This document shows, piece by piece, positions 28,871 through 37,158 of a stretch of 64,000 nt of DNA. The notes under the pieces were generated by a model, which saw only the letters and a program-made list of their open reading frames with translations, did no database searches and was not told the DNA's origin. Each line of letters begins with the position of its first letter. Positions within the stretch are counted from its first letter, which is position 1. The stretch lies in NCBI RefSeq assembly GCF_050268245.1, contig NZ_JBNNGK010000004.1, positions 186,001 through 250,000 on the forward strand, written 5' to 3'. Position numbers and translations under genes: made by a program. Origin of the DNA: JBNNGK01 sp050268245. Its GTDB lineage: Bacteria > Pseudomonadota > Gammaproteobacteria > Enterobacterales > Enterobacteriaceae.

Positions 28871-29160
28871 CGGTTGCTCGTGATTGAGCCAGCGTCGCCG
28901 CTGTTGTTAGCGTGTCGCCTGCTGGCTGTTTTGCTAATCTAAATGGGAACATGTGATTACGCCGCACGGTAGGTTTAACGAGTCGCTCGGGACATCAGAA
29001 CCCTAGGAAAATGCTGAAACCTGTCCTTTTCCTACTGCTTCTAATGTGAAGGTGAGATAAAAACAAGACGCAATCGCGTATACTCAGACCGGTTCACATG
29101 CGGGTTCGGTGGTGTTTTCATTACTGCTCATTCTTTCAGCCCGATTAACGGAGAGCTGGT
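28871..29160. other. Intergenic region bcsC-pdeK
   Basis: About 290 bp without an evident gene. No clear intrinsic terminator follows bcsC. A CGGAGAG ribosome site immediately precedes the pdeK start. Confidence 0.4.
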
Positions 29161-31176
29161 TTGCGGGTCAGGCGTTCACTTACGATTAAACAGATGGCGA
29201 CAGTGTCCGGGGTGGCGTTGGTGACGATCTGTATTTTTATCGTCATTCAGTTATTTCATTTTGTGCAGCAGCGCAGGGATGACTACGCCCAGCAATTAGA
29301 GAATATTGCCCATTCGGTGCGCCAGCCGTTAGCGGAGGCCGTGCTGCGGATGGATGTACCAGAAACGAAACGTGTGCTGAACTCGCTGTTGCCGATCGGC
29401 ATTTTAACCCGTGCCGATATTGTATTGCCGAATGAGTTTCAAGCCTTTCATTCTACCTTTCCGTCGGAACGACCGGTGCCGTCGCTGATCGCACGCGTTT
29501 TTGACTTGCCTGTACAAATTTCTGTGCCGCTGTATTCGTTGGAGCGTGTACCGGCGAACTCGCAGCCATTGGCTTATCTGGTGTTGCAGGCTGACTCGTA
29601 CCGAATGTATCAATTCATCCTGAGTACGTTGTCGACCATGCTGGCCACTTATTTGTTACTGGCGTTGATACTGACGATCGCCATTACGTGGTGTATGAAT
29701 CGGTTGATGGTCTATCCGCTGCGCGCGATGGTCAAAGAGTTGGAAAATATCAGCGAAGAAGAGGCGCCTTTTCACCAACTGATGCTGCCGACGTTACATC
29801 AGGATGATGAACTGGGTTTGCTGGTTCGTAATTACAATCGCAATCAGCAACGGTTGGCGCGTGCCCATGCTGATATGAGCCGCCTTAGCACGCGCCATGC
29901 CGTGACGGGTTTACCCAATCAGGTGTTGCTGACGGCGTTGTTGGAGCAGCATATTGCATCGAGTCTGCGCCCGGCGCGTTTTAACCTGTTAGTGATCGGT
30001 ATTGAAACGTTGCATGAGGCTACCGGCGTGCTTACGTCAGATCAGCGCGAAACGTTGCTGCTGAAATTGACGGAGAAATTGCGCCAGTGTTTGGGGAAAG
30101 AAGCGGTATTGGCGCAGCTGACCCCTACCGAGTTTGCGGTGCTGGCCAAAGATATTGAGCGGCCGTTCCATGCGATGCAACTGGCAAGGCGTATTATGGC
30201 GCAGGTTAACGCTCCGCTCGATATCCAGCAGATGTCACTGCGGCCTAGCGCTAGCATCGGCATTGCGCATTATCTTGATCGTAACCAAAGTGCCGAGCAG
30301 TTGTTGCGCAGCGCAATGTCGGCCATGATGTCGGCGCATCGTGACGGTAAAAACCGTATCCTGTTTTTCGAACCTAGCCTGACTGAGCGTACGCAAAAGC
30401 GGCTAACGCAGGAAAGCGAAATTCTGCATGGCATCGAGCAAAATCAGTTTACGCTTTTTCTGCAACCGCAAATCGATATGCGTACCAATGCGGTGATCGG
30501 TGCTGAGGCATTGTTGCGCTGGCGCCAGTACGACGGCAGCGTGACGCTGCCAGCAGATGTTATCCCACTGGCGGAAGAACTCGGGGTGATTGTTCCGCTG
30601 GGTCATTGGGTGCTGGAAGAGGCGTGCCGCATTCTGGCAGATTGGCAGCTGCGCGGTATTACGTTGCCGCTGGCGGTCAATGTTTCCGCACTGCAAATGC
30701 AAGATGATCATTTCGTGGCGGATCTGAAACAGGTGTTAGCACAGCATCGGATCGACCCGAGTAAGCTGTTGCTGGAAATTACCGAAACGGTGCGTATTGA
30801 CGATTTGGATCACATGTTGGCGCTGTTGCGTGAGCTGCGCGATCTGGGGTTGTCGATCGCGCTGGATGATTTCGGTATGGGGTATTCCAGCCTCAACTAT
30901 CTCAATCGGTTAAAATGTGTACCCATTGATCTGATCAAAATCGACAAGAGCTTTACCCAAGGTTTGCCGGATGATGACGCGATGGTTCGCATCGTCAGTG
31001 CCATTTCTGACGTGCTGGGTCTACCGGTGATGGCCGAAGGTGTGGAAAATGCGGCCCAGCGTGACTGGCTACGGGTAAATGGGATCCACTGCGGGCAAGG
31101 TTTTCTGTTCTCATGTCCTTTACCACGCGAAGAGTTTGAAGCCCAATTTGCGGTTCGGGCTGCTGAACAGGGCTAA
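29161..31176 (+). CDS. pdeK: c-di-GMP phosphodiesterase PdeK (HmsP/YhjK type)
   Basis: A 671-aa inner-membrane protein starting at TTG with GGAGAG 6 nt upstream; the N-terminal match to E. coli YhjK (RSLTIKQMA) supports this start. Order: TM helix (~17-38), periplasmic sensor (~40-155), second TM (~158-180), HAMP, degenerate GGDEF domain in which the signature is replaced by TPTEF, then an intact EAL domain (GAEALLRW, NVSALQ, LLLEITE, LDDFGMGYSS, AEGVE). The degenerate GGDEF suggests loss of cyclase activity while the EAL half hydrolyses c-di-GMP. Next to bcs, it probably lowers c-di-GMP for BcsA/BcsE. Confidence 0.92.
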   Translation: MRVRRSLTIKQMATVSGVALVTICIFIVIQLFHFVQQRRDDYAQQLENIAHSVRQPLAEAVLRMDVPETKRVLNSLLPIGILTRADIVLPNEFQAFHSTFPSERPVPSLIARVFDLPVQISVPLYSLERVPANSQPLAYLVLQADSYRMYQFILSTLSTMLATYLLLALILTIAITWCMNRLMVYPLRAMVKELENISEEEAPFHQLMLPTLHQDDELGLLVRNYNRNQQRLARAHADMSRLSTRHAVTGLPNQVLLTALLEQHIASSLRPARFNLLVIGIETLHEATGVLTSDQRETLLLKLTEKLRQCLGKEAVLAQLTPTEFAVLAKDIERPFHAMQLARRIMAQVNAPLDIQQMSLRPSASIGIAHYLDRNQSAEQLLRSAMSAMMSAHRDGKNRILFFEPSLTERTQKRLTQESEILHGIEQNQFTLFLQPQIDMRTNAVIGAEALLRWRQYDGSVTLPADVIPLAEELGVIVPLGHWVLEEACRILADWQLRGITLPLAVNVSALQMQDDHFVADLKQVLAQHRIDPSKLLLEITETVRIDDLDHMLALLRELRDLGLSIALDDFGMGYSSLNYLNRLKCVPIDLIKIDKSFTQGLPDDDAMVRIVSAISDVLGLPVMAEGVENAAQRDWLRVNGIHCGQGFLFSCPLPREEFEAQFAVRAAEQG

Positions 31177-31265
31177 TGTGCTGTTATCAGTGTGTTATTG
31201 CTCGCATAAATAATATCTTTTTCTCAACAAAACCGTAAACAATCCCTATGCTATGTTGCGTTCTT

Positions 31266-31287
31266 CGTACGGTTGATTAGCCGTACG
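31266..31287. promoter_or_regulatory. Inverted repeat before the DASS transporter gene
   Basis: CGTACGG and CCGTACG are perfect 7-bp arms around 8 nt, followed by ATATTTT and, 27 bp on, the transporter ATG. It may terminate pdeK transcription or act as an operator or leader hairpin for the transporter. Confidence 0.45.
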
Positions 31288-31314
31288 ATATTTTAACACC
31301 AAGGGATAACAATC

Positions 31315-32694
31315 ATGGCTGATACTCCTCTGACACCCTCTACCGCCTCGCCGGCGACGCGAAGAGGGCTGCTGATTCTACTGGCCGACATCATTATTTT
31401 CGTCTTATTACTCAAATTGTTACCGTTCAGTCCACAGGAAAATGCCGGGCTGGCACTGTTAGCCTTTATCGGTATTCTTTGGCTGACAGAGGCGATACAC
31501 GTCACCATTACGGCCTTACTGGTGCCGATTATGGCGGTGTTGCTGGGCATGCTTGATGTGAATAAAGCGCTATCCTCGTTTGCAAACCCCACCATATTTT
31601 TATTCTTCGGTGGATTTGCACTGGCGACGGCGTTACATATCCAGAAACTGGACCGGCTGATAGCTAACCGCTTACTGATGTTGGCCGGCGGTAAAATGCT
31701 GCTGGCCGCGCTGATGTTGTTTGGTGCCACGGCGGTGATGTCGATGTGGATCAGCAACACCGCCACGGCAGCCATGATGTTGCCGTTGGCGATGGGGGTG
31801 TTGAGTAATCTCGATCGTGAGCGTGACCATAACACCTACGTTTTCCTGCTGCTCGGCATTGCTTACAGCGCCAGCATTGGTGGTTTGGGGACCATGGTGG
31901 GTAGCCCACCTAATGCCATTGCCGCCGCCCAATTGGGGCTGGACTTTGTCGGTTGGATGAAGTTTGGCATACCGGTGGTGATTGTGTTGATGCCGCTGAT
32001 GGTAGGCACGATTTACCTGATGTTGCGCCCTAACCTGAAGCACCGTTTTGAGACCCAATTGGAGCACTTCTCGTGGACGCAATCGCGTTGGATTACGCTG
32101 GGGATTTTCCTGCTGACGGTGTTTTCTTGGGTGTTCAGCAGCCAGCTGAGCGCACTCATGGGCGGCATCAAGCAGTTTGACACCTTGGTCGCGGTGGGGG
32201 CGGCGGTATTGATTGGTATCAGCGGTGTGGCAAGCTGGTCGCAAATACAGCAAAACACCGAGTGGGGGGTGCTGATGCTGTTTGGCGGTGGCCTGACGTT
32301 GAGCGTAATCCTTAAGGATTCCGGTGCCAGCGCAGTGATGGCAGAGGGCATGGCTTCACTGTTCGGCGCTAGCCACTGGTTTATCATCATCTTGGCGGTG
32401 GCAACATTTATCATCTTTCTGACGGAGTTCACCAGTAACACCGCCAGTGCTGCATTGTTGGTGCCGGTATTCGCCACGGTGGCAGAAGCGTTGGGGATGC
32501 CGTCGGCACTGTTGACGATTGTTATTGGTATCGGTGCTTCTTGTGCCTTTATGCTGCCGGTGGCCACGCCGCCAAACGCCATCGTCTATGGTACGGGCGA
32601 AATCCGTCAGCGTGAAATGGTGCGCGTTGGTTTTTGGCTAAATATCATCTGTGTGCTGGTGGTGACATTGTTCGCTTGGTATGTCTGGCGTTAA
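31315..32694 (+). CDS. DASS-family sodium/anion (dicarboxylate or sulphate) symporter
   Basis: A 459-aa polytopic membrane protein with about 11-12 hydrophobic segments. Two SNT substrate/sodium-binding motifs are visible: SMWISNTATAAMMLP near residue 145 and EFTSNTASAALLVP near 375, together with GSPPNAIA and ATPPNAIVYG. These define the divalent anion:sodium symporter (SLC13) family. The substrate cannot be read from sequence; C4-dicarboxylates are plausible because E. coli has dctA at this position between pdeK and yhjJ. An AAGGGA ribosome site precedes the ATG. Confidence 0.85.
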   Translation: MADTPLTPSTASPATRRGLLILLADIIIFVLLLKLLPFSPQENAGLALLAFIGILWLTEAIHVTITALLVPIMAVLLGMLDVNKALSSFANPTIFLFFGGFALATALHIQKLDRLIANRLLMLAGGKMLLAALMLFGATAVMSMWISNTATAAMMLPLAMGVLSNLDRERDHNTYVFLLLGIAYSASIGGLGTMVGSPPNAIAAAQLGLDFVGWMKFGIPVVIVLMPLMVGTIYLMLRPNLKHRFETQLEHFSWTQSRWITLGIFLLTVFSWVFSSQLSALMGGIKQFDTLVAVGAAVLIGISGVASWSQIQQNTEWGVLMLFGGGLTLSVILKDSGASAVMAEGMASLFGASHWFIIILAVATFIIFLTEFTSNTASAALLVPVFATVAEALGMPSALLTIVIGIGASCAFMLPVATPPNAIVYGTGEIRQREMVRVGFWLNIICVLVVTLFAWYVWR

Positions 32695-33039
32695 TAAATT
32701 ATAAAATTTTTATTATAAAACATCGGCTGTTGCGGCAGCCGATGACCTTCCTCTGAGCCTTTTACTGATAAAAATCCTGTTGACGATTATTTTTCGCCTT
32801 CCTAAGTGACATCCGCCAAGGCATGCGGTCTAACACAGTGATACACTTTCTACTTTGCGCCCCACTGTGAAACTCAGGGCGTATTTTTCTGATTTCATGA
32901 AATGGAATCCTCGTATTGACATATATTCAGAATAATTCAAGTCGCCAAGATGGACGCGTAATGTATCAATGCCCACCAAAGTGCCACTTGAAATAAGCCG
33001 GATATGAATAAATTGGATAGTGATTAAGTAGGGGTTCAC
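32695..33039. other. Intergenic region between DASS transporter and yhjJ
   Basis: About 345 bp with no supported gene. CATCGGCTG/CAGCCGATG (32721-32744) forms a 9-bp hairpin flanked on its left by the A/T-rich run AAAATTTTTATTATAAAA, which makes it terminator-like on either strand. An ORF of 76 codons on the minus strand (32830-33060) has no ribosome site or recognisable features. A stretch near 32927-32950 resembles one end of an ERIC element. Confidence 0.45.
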
Positions 33040-34509
33040 ATGCAGGGCACCAGAATTCATCTTATGGTTGGTGGGCTATTGTTGGCTTCAGCCTGTTTCA
33101 GTGTGCAGGCTGAGGCACTACACCCCGATCCTGCCTGGCAGCAGGGAGAACTTGCTAACGGTTTTTCTTGGCAATTTCTTGATACGCCGCAGCGGCCGAG
33201 CGATCGCATCGAGCTGCGATTGCTGGTCAACACCGGTTCGCTGGTTGAGTCTTCCCAGCAGCTCGGCTTTGCCCATTTGTTGCCGCGTTTGGCTATGACG
33301 CGCAGCGAAAGCTTTACGCCAGAGCAACTGCATGCGTTGTGGCAACAAGGGGTAGACAATGATCGTCCATTGCCGCCAGCGATCACCTCGTATGACTTCA
33401 CCATGTATAATCTGAGCTTACCCAATAACCGCCCAGATTTGTTGAAAGAGGCGCTGGCCTGGCTTTCTGATACCGCCGGCAAGCTCAAACTCGACCAAGA
33501 AACGGTGCGTATGGCGGTGGATTCCAACGCCGATCCGATCGGTATCCTGCCGCCTAATCCGAAAGATGCCTGGTGGCGTTATCGTCTGAAAGGTTCGGCG
33601 TTACTAGCCCATGATCCGGGCGAGCCAGTGACGCGTCCGGTGAATCTCGAGCAGTTGCAAAAATTCTACCAGCAATGGTACACCCCGGATGTCATGACGC
33701 TGTACGTGGTAGGCAAAGTTGATGGCCGAAGCCTGAATGAACAAATCAATAAGGCGTTCTCGCCGCTGGAAGGTAAACGAGAAATGCCAGCGCCGATGCC
33801 AACGCTGACGCCGTTACCTCCCCTGCCGGTCAGTATGATGAGTGACGAAATTGCGCAAGATAGGTTGTCTATCATGTGGGATAAGCCGTGGCATCCAATC
33901 CGCGATTCGCAAAGTCTGCTGAGTTATTGGCGTAGCGATCTGGCGCGTGAAGCATTGTTCTGGCATTTGCAGCAAACGTTGGAAAACAGCTCGCAAAAAG
34001 AGATGAAACTGAGCTTCGATTGTCGCGTGCAGTATCAGCGTGCGCAGTGCGCTATCCATTTGGATACGCCGAATGCCAATCTGAATGCTGGATTGGAGTT
34101 TGTCGCGCAGGAAATGGCCAATATGCGTAATAATGGTCTGTCTCAGCAAGCGTTCGACGATCTGTTAGCGCAAAAAAATGATCAATTGAGTAAGCTGTTT
34201 GCGACCTATGCGCGCACCGATACTGATGTGTTGATGTCTCAACGTCTGCGTTCGCAACAAAATGGCGTGGTTGATATCTCTCCTGAGCAGTATCAGAAAT
34301 TGCGGAAAGAATTCTTATCGACACTGACGCTGGAATCACTGAATCAGGCGCTTAAGCTGCAGCTATCGCAAGAGGCGACCTTGGTGTTGCTACAACCGAA
34401 AGGTGAACCAGAAATGAACATGAAGCAGTTACAGGACAACTATAACCGCATCATGAGGCCAGCGCCTGCCGTCGTGAGCGAAAAGGTGAAACCGGTCGGC
34501 GCGCAGTAA
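33040..34509 (+). CDS. yhjJ: Periplasmic M16-family peptidase-like protein YhjJ
   Basis: A 489-aa insulinase-like (M16) protein with a signal peptide ending VQA-E and two M16 domains. Conserved blocks such as PAWQQGELANGFSWQ, QRPSDRIELRLLVNTGSL and YQKLRKEF match E. coli YhjJ. Where active M16 enzymes have the zinc motif HxxEH, this protein has the FAHLLPRLAMT segment, with no HxxEH, so it is probably not a protease. A substrate-binding or chaperone role is possible but unproven. Its stop directly abuts the stop of convergent ppiC. Confidence 0.9.
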   Translation: MQGTRIHLMVGGLLLASACFSVQAEALHPDPAWQQGELANGFSWQFLDTPQRPSDRIELRLLVNTGSLVESSQQLGFAHLLPRLAMTRSESFTPEQLHALWQQGVDNDRPLPPAITSYDFTMYNLSLPNNRPDLLKEALAWLSDTAGKLKLDQETVRMAVDSNADPIGILPPNPKDAWWRYRLKGSALLAHDPGEPVTRPVNLEQLQKFYQQWYTPDVMTLYVVGKVDGRSLNEQINKAFSPLEGKREMPAPMPTLTPLPPLPVSMMSDEIAQDRLSIMWDKPWHPIRDSQSLLSYWRSDLAREALFWHLQQTLENSSQKEMKLSFDCRVQYQRAQCAIHLDTPNANLNAGLEFVAQEMANMRNNGLSQQAFDDLLAQKNDQLSKLFATYARTDTDVLMSQRLRSQQNGVVDISPEQYQKLRKEFLSTLTLESLNQALKLQLSQEATLVLLQPKGEPEMNMKQLQDNYNRIMRPAPAVVSEKVKPVGAQ

Positions 34510-34791
34510 TTAATTGCGATAAAGCACTTTGATAATATGATAGCCGAACTGGGTTTTGACCGGCCCATAAGGTTTTAATAGCGGTATGCTGAATACCGCT
34601 TTATCAAATGCCGCCACCATCGTGCCTTTGTTGAATTCGCCCAGCGAACCGCCGTTGCGTTTTGACGGGCAGGTTGAATATTTTCGTGCCAACGTGTCGA
34701 AACTGACGCCGCGCTTGAGTTTAGCCAGTAATTCATTCGCCAGTGTTTCGTTATCCACCAGGATATGCAGTGCGCTTGCTGTTTTTGCCAT
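34510..34791 (-). CDS. ppiC: Parvulin-type peptidyl-prolyl isomerase PpiC
   Basis: A 93-aa rotamase. The ATG at 34791 (AAGG upstream) gives MAKTASALHILV, the parvulin start; the frame is open 18 bp further but without need. Parvulin motifs are all visible: ALHILV, DTLARKYSTCPS, GGSLGEFNKGTMV, AFDKAVF, VKTQFGYHIIKV. It is a cytoplasmic cis-trans prolyl isomerase. It is convergent with yhjJ with no gap, and divergent from rep, its usual neighbour in E. coli. Confidence 0.93.
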   Translation of the reverse strand: MAKTASALHILVDNETLANELLAKLKRGVSFDTLARKYSTCPSKRNGGSLGEFNKGTMVAAFDKAVFSIPLLKPYGPVKTQFGYHIIKVLYRN

Positions 34792-34831
34792 GGGGTTACC
34801 TTTGGTCATGTCATGCAGAAATTATGCTGAT

Positions 34832-34957
34832 TATACCCGTCATACTTCAAGTTGCATGTGTGTTGGCTGCGCTCGTTCACCCGAATCACTGACCAGAGTA
34901 AGCTCATCGGGATTCGTTACTTGTCGCCTTCCTGCAACGCGAATTATTTAGCGTATA
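34832..34957. repeat. ERIC (IRU) element between ppiC and rep
   Basis: A 126-bp imperfect palindrome running from TATACCCGTCATACTTCAAG to the end GAATTATTTAGCGTATA. The core carries GAGTAAGCTCATCGGGATTC, close to the ERIC1R primer site as I recall it, and length and ends fit the ~127-bp ERIC family. No gene is present in the 302-bp ppiC-rep gap. Confidence 0.8.
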
Positions 34958-35093
34958 GATGCTGACTCTTTAACGCCGCAGCGTGGTGAACCGTTTTTCA
35001 TTACGCCGCGCGGCGGGATTAGCGGTTAAATCTTGGCGGTGCTTTCTGCTACACTTCCCTCCCCACGTGAAGACAGTTGAGCAAAAAAACGCC

Positions 35094-37118
35094 ATGCGAT
35101 TAAACCCCAGCCAACAACAAGCCGTCGAATTCGTTACTGGCCCATGCCTGGTTTTAGCCGGCGCCGGGTCGGGTAAAACGCGCGTGATTACCAACAAAAT
35201 CGCTCATCTGATTCACCATTGCGGCTATCAGGCACGCCATATTGCGGCGGTGACCTTTACCAATAAAGCCGCGCGTGAGATGAAAGAGCGCGTGGCGCAA
35301 ACGCTGGGGCGAAAAGAAGCGCGCGGGCTGATGATTTCAACCTTTCATACGTTAGGGCTGGAGATTATTAAGCGCGAATACAAAGCGTTGGACATGAAAT
35401 CTAATTTCTCGCTGTTTGACGATCGCGATCAACTGGCGCTACTGAAAGAGCTGACTAAGCAAGCGTTAGAGGAAGATAAAACGTTACTGGCTCAGTTGAT
35501 TACCACGATTTCCAACTGGAAGAACGATCTGATCGATCCGCAGCGGGCGATGGAGCAGGCGCGTTCAGAGCGTGATAAACGTTTTGCACATTGTTATGGC
35601 CTGTATCACGCACATATGCGGGCGTGTAACGTGTTGGATTTTGACGATTTAATCTTACTGCCGACGTTATTGCTGCAACGCAATGAGGAAGTTCGTGAGC
35701 GCTGGCAGAATCGGCTGCGTTATCTGTTGGTGGACGAATATCAGGACACTAACACCAGTCAGTATGAATTGGTCAAATTGTTGGTGGGCAATCGTGCGCG
35801 CTTTACCGTGGTCGGCGATGACGATCAGTCTATTTACTCTTGGCGTGGCGCGCGGCCGCAAAATCTGGTGCTGCTCAAAGAGGACTTTCCGGCGCTGCAG
35901 GTCATCAAACTGGAACAGAATTACCGTTCCAGTGAACGTATTCTGAAAGCCGCGAATATTTTGATCGCTAATAACCCTCATGTATTCGAAAAACGGTTGT
36001 TCTCTGAATTGGGTTACGGCGAAGCATTGAAGGTGGTGACCGCCAATAACGAAGATCATGAGGCTGAACGGGTGGTCGGCGAATTGATCGCCCATCATTT
36101 CGTCAAGAAAACCCAGTACGGCGATTATGCCATTCTGTATCGTGGTAACCACCAGTCGCGGGTGTTCGAAAAAATGCTGATGCAGAACCGGATCCCGTAC
36201 AAGATTTCTGGCGGCACGTCCTTTTTCTCGCGGCCGGAAATCAAGGATCTGTTGGCTTATTTACGCGTCTTGACCAACCCAGATGATGACAGCGCTTTCT
36301 TGCGTATCGTGAATACGCCAAAGCGAGAGATTGGGCCGACGACACGGCAAAAATTGGGGGAATGGGCCAGCCTGCGCAATAAGAGTCTGTTTCATGCCAG
36401 TTTTGATCTGGGGCTTAGCCAGCATCTGAAAGGGCGAGGTTTAGAGTCGTTACAACGTTTCACCGTTTGGCTTAACGGGATCGCTGAATTAGCAGAACGT
36501 GAGCCGGTCGCTGCGGTACGGGATCTTATCCACGGTATTGACTATGAAAGTTGGCTGTTTGAGACGGCAACTAGCCCGAAAGCGGCCGAAATGCAGATGA
36601 AAAACGTCAACACGCTATTCGGTTGGATGACCGAAATGCTGGAGGGCAGCGAGTTGGATGAACCGATGACACTCTCCCAAGTGGTCACCCGCTTTACCTT
36701 GCGTGACATGATGGAGCGCGGGGAAAGTGAAGAAGAGCTGGATCAGGTACAGCTGATGACGCTGCATGCGTCGAAAGGGCTCGAGTTCCCCTATGTGTTC
36801 TTGGTGGGCATGGAGGAGGGATTATTGCCACATCAGAGCAGTATTGATGAAGATAATGTCGATGAAGAGCGACGTTTGGCCTATGTTGGCATTACACGCG
36901 CCCAAAAAGAGCTGACATTTACCCTGTGCCGCGAGCGTCGCCAGTATGGCGAGTTAGTGCGCCCGGAACCGAGCCGTTTTCTGTTGGAATTACCACAGGA
37001 TGATTTGGCCTGGGAATCGGAGCGTAAAGTGGTTAGCCCGCAAGAGCGGATGCAAAAAGGGCAAAGTAATGTGGCAAATATTCGTGCCATGTTAGCGAAA
37101 GCGAAAAGCGGCGGGTAA
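35094..37118 (+). CDS. rep: ATP-dependent DNA helicase Rep
   Basis: Starting at the ATG at 35094 gives 674 aa (E. coli Rep has 673). Although the frame is open from 34983, the family start MRLNPSQQQAVE is clear. UvrD/Rep SF1 motifs: Walker A GAGSGKT (22-28), motif Ia VTFTNKAAREM, motif II VDEYQDTN, motif III GDDDQSIYSWRGA, motif IV EQNYRSSERIL, motif V TLHASKGLEF, motif VI YVGITRAQKEL. It is a 3'-5' helicase that clears proteins ahead of replication forks. Confidence 0.97.
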   Translation: MRLNPSQQQAVEFVTGPCLVLAGAGSGKTRVITNKIAHLIHHCGYQARHIAAVTFTNKAAREMKERVAQTLGRKEARGLMISTFHTLGLEIIKREYKALDMKSNFSLFDDRDQLALLKELTKQALEEDKTLLAQLITTISNWKNDLIDPQRAMEQARSERDKRFAHCYGLYHAHMRACNVLDFDDLILLPTLLLQRNEEVRERWQNRLRYLLVDEYQDTNTSQYELVKLLVGNRARFTVVGDDDQSIYSWRGARPQNLVLLKEDFPALQVIKLEQNYRSSERILKAANILIANNPHVFEKRLFSELGYGEALKVVTANNEDHEAERVVGELIAHHFVKKTQYGDYAILYRGNHQSRVFEKMLMQNRIPYKISGGTSFFSRPEIKDLLAYLRVLTNPDDDSAFLRIVNTPKREIGPTTRQKLGEWASLRNKSLFHASFDLGLSQHLKGRGLESLQRFTVWLNGIAELAEREPVAAVRDLIHGIDYESWLFETATSPKAAEMQMKNVNTLFGWMTEMLEGSELDEPMTLSQVVTRFTLRDMMERGESEEELDQVQLMTLHASKGLEFPYVFLVGMEEGLLPHQSSIDEDNVDEERRLAYVGITRAQKELTFTLCRERRQYGELVRPEPSRFLLELPQDDLAWESERKVVSPQERMQKGQSNVANIRAMLAKAKSGG

Positions 37119-37128
37119 AGCGAGGTGA

Positions 37129-37152
37129 GCGGGTTCGGTATGCTGAACCCGC
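37129..37152. terminator. Terminator between convergent rep and gppA
   Basis: GCGGGTTC and GAACCCGC form a perfect 8-bp stem with an 8-nt loop in the 40-bp gap. Short A/T-rich flank on the rep side only. Confidence 0.55.
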
Positions 37153-37158
37153 ATCATA

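Noticed and set aside
32927..32975. Second ERIC element upstream of yhjJ
   Set aside because: Only about 24 bp resemble an ERIC end; the core is missing, so it is not called as a feature.
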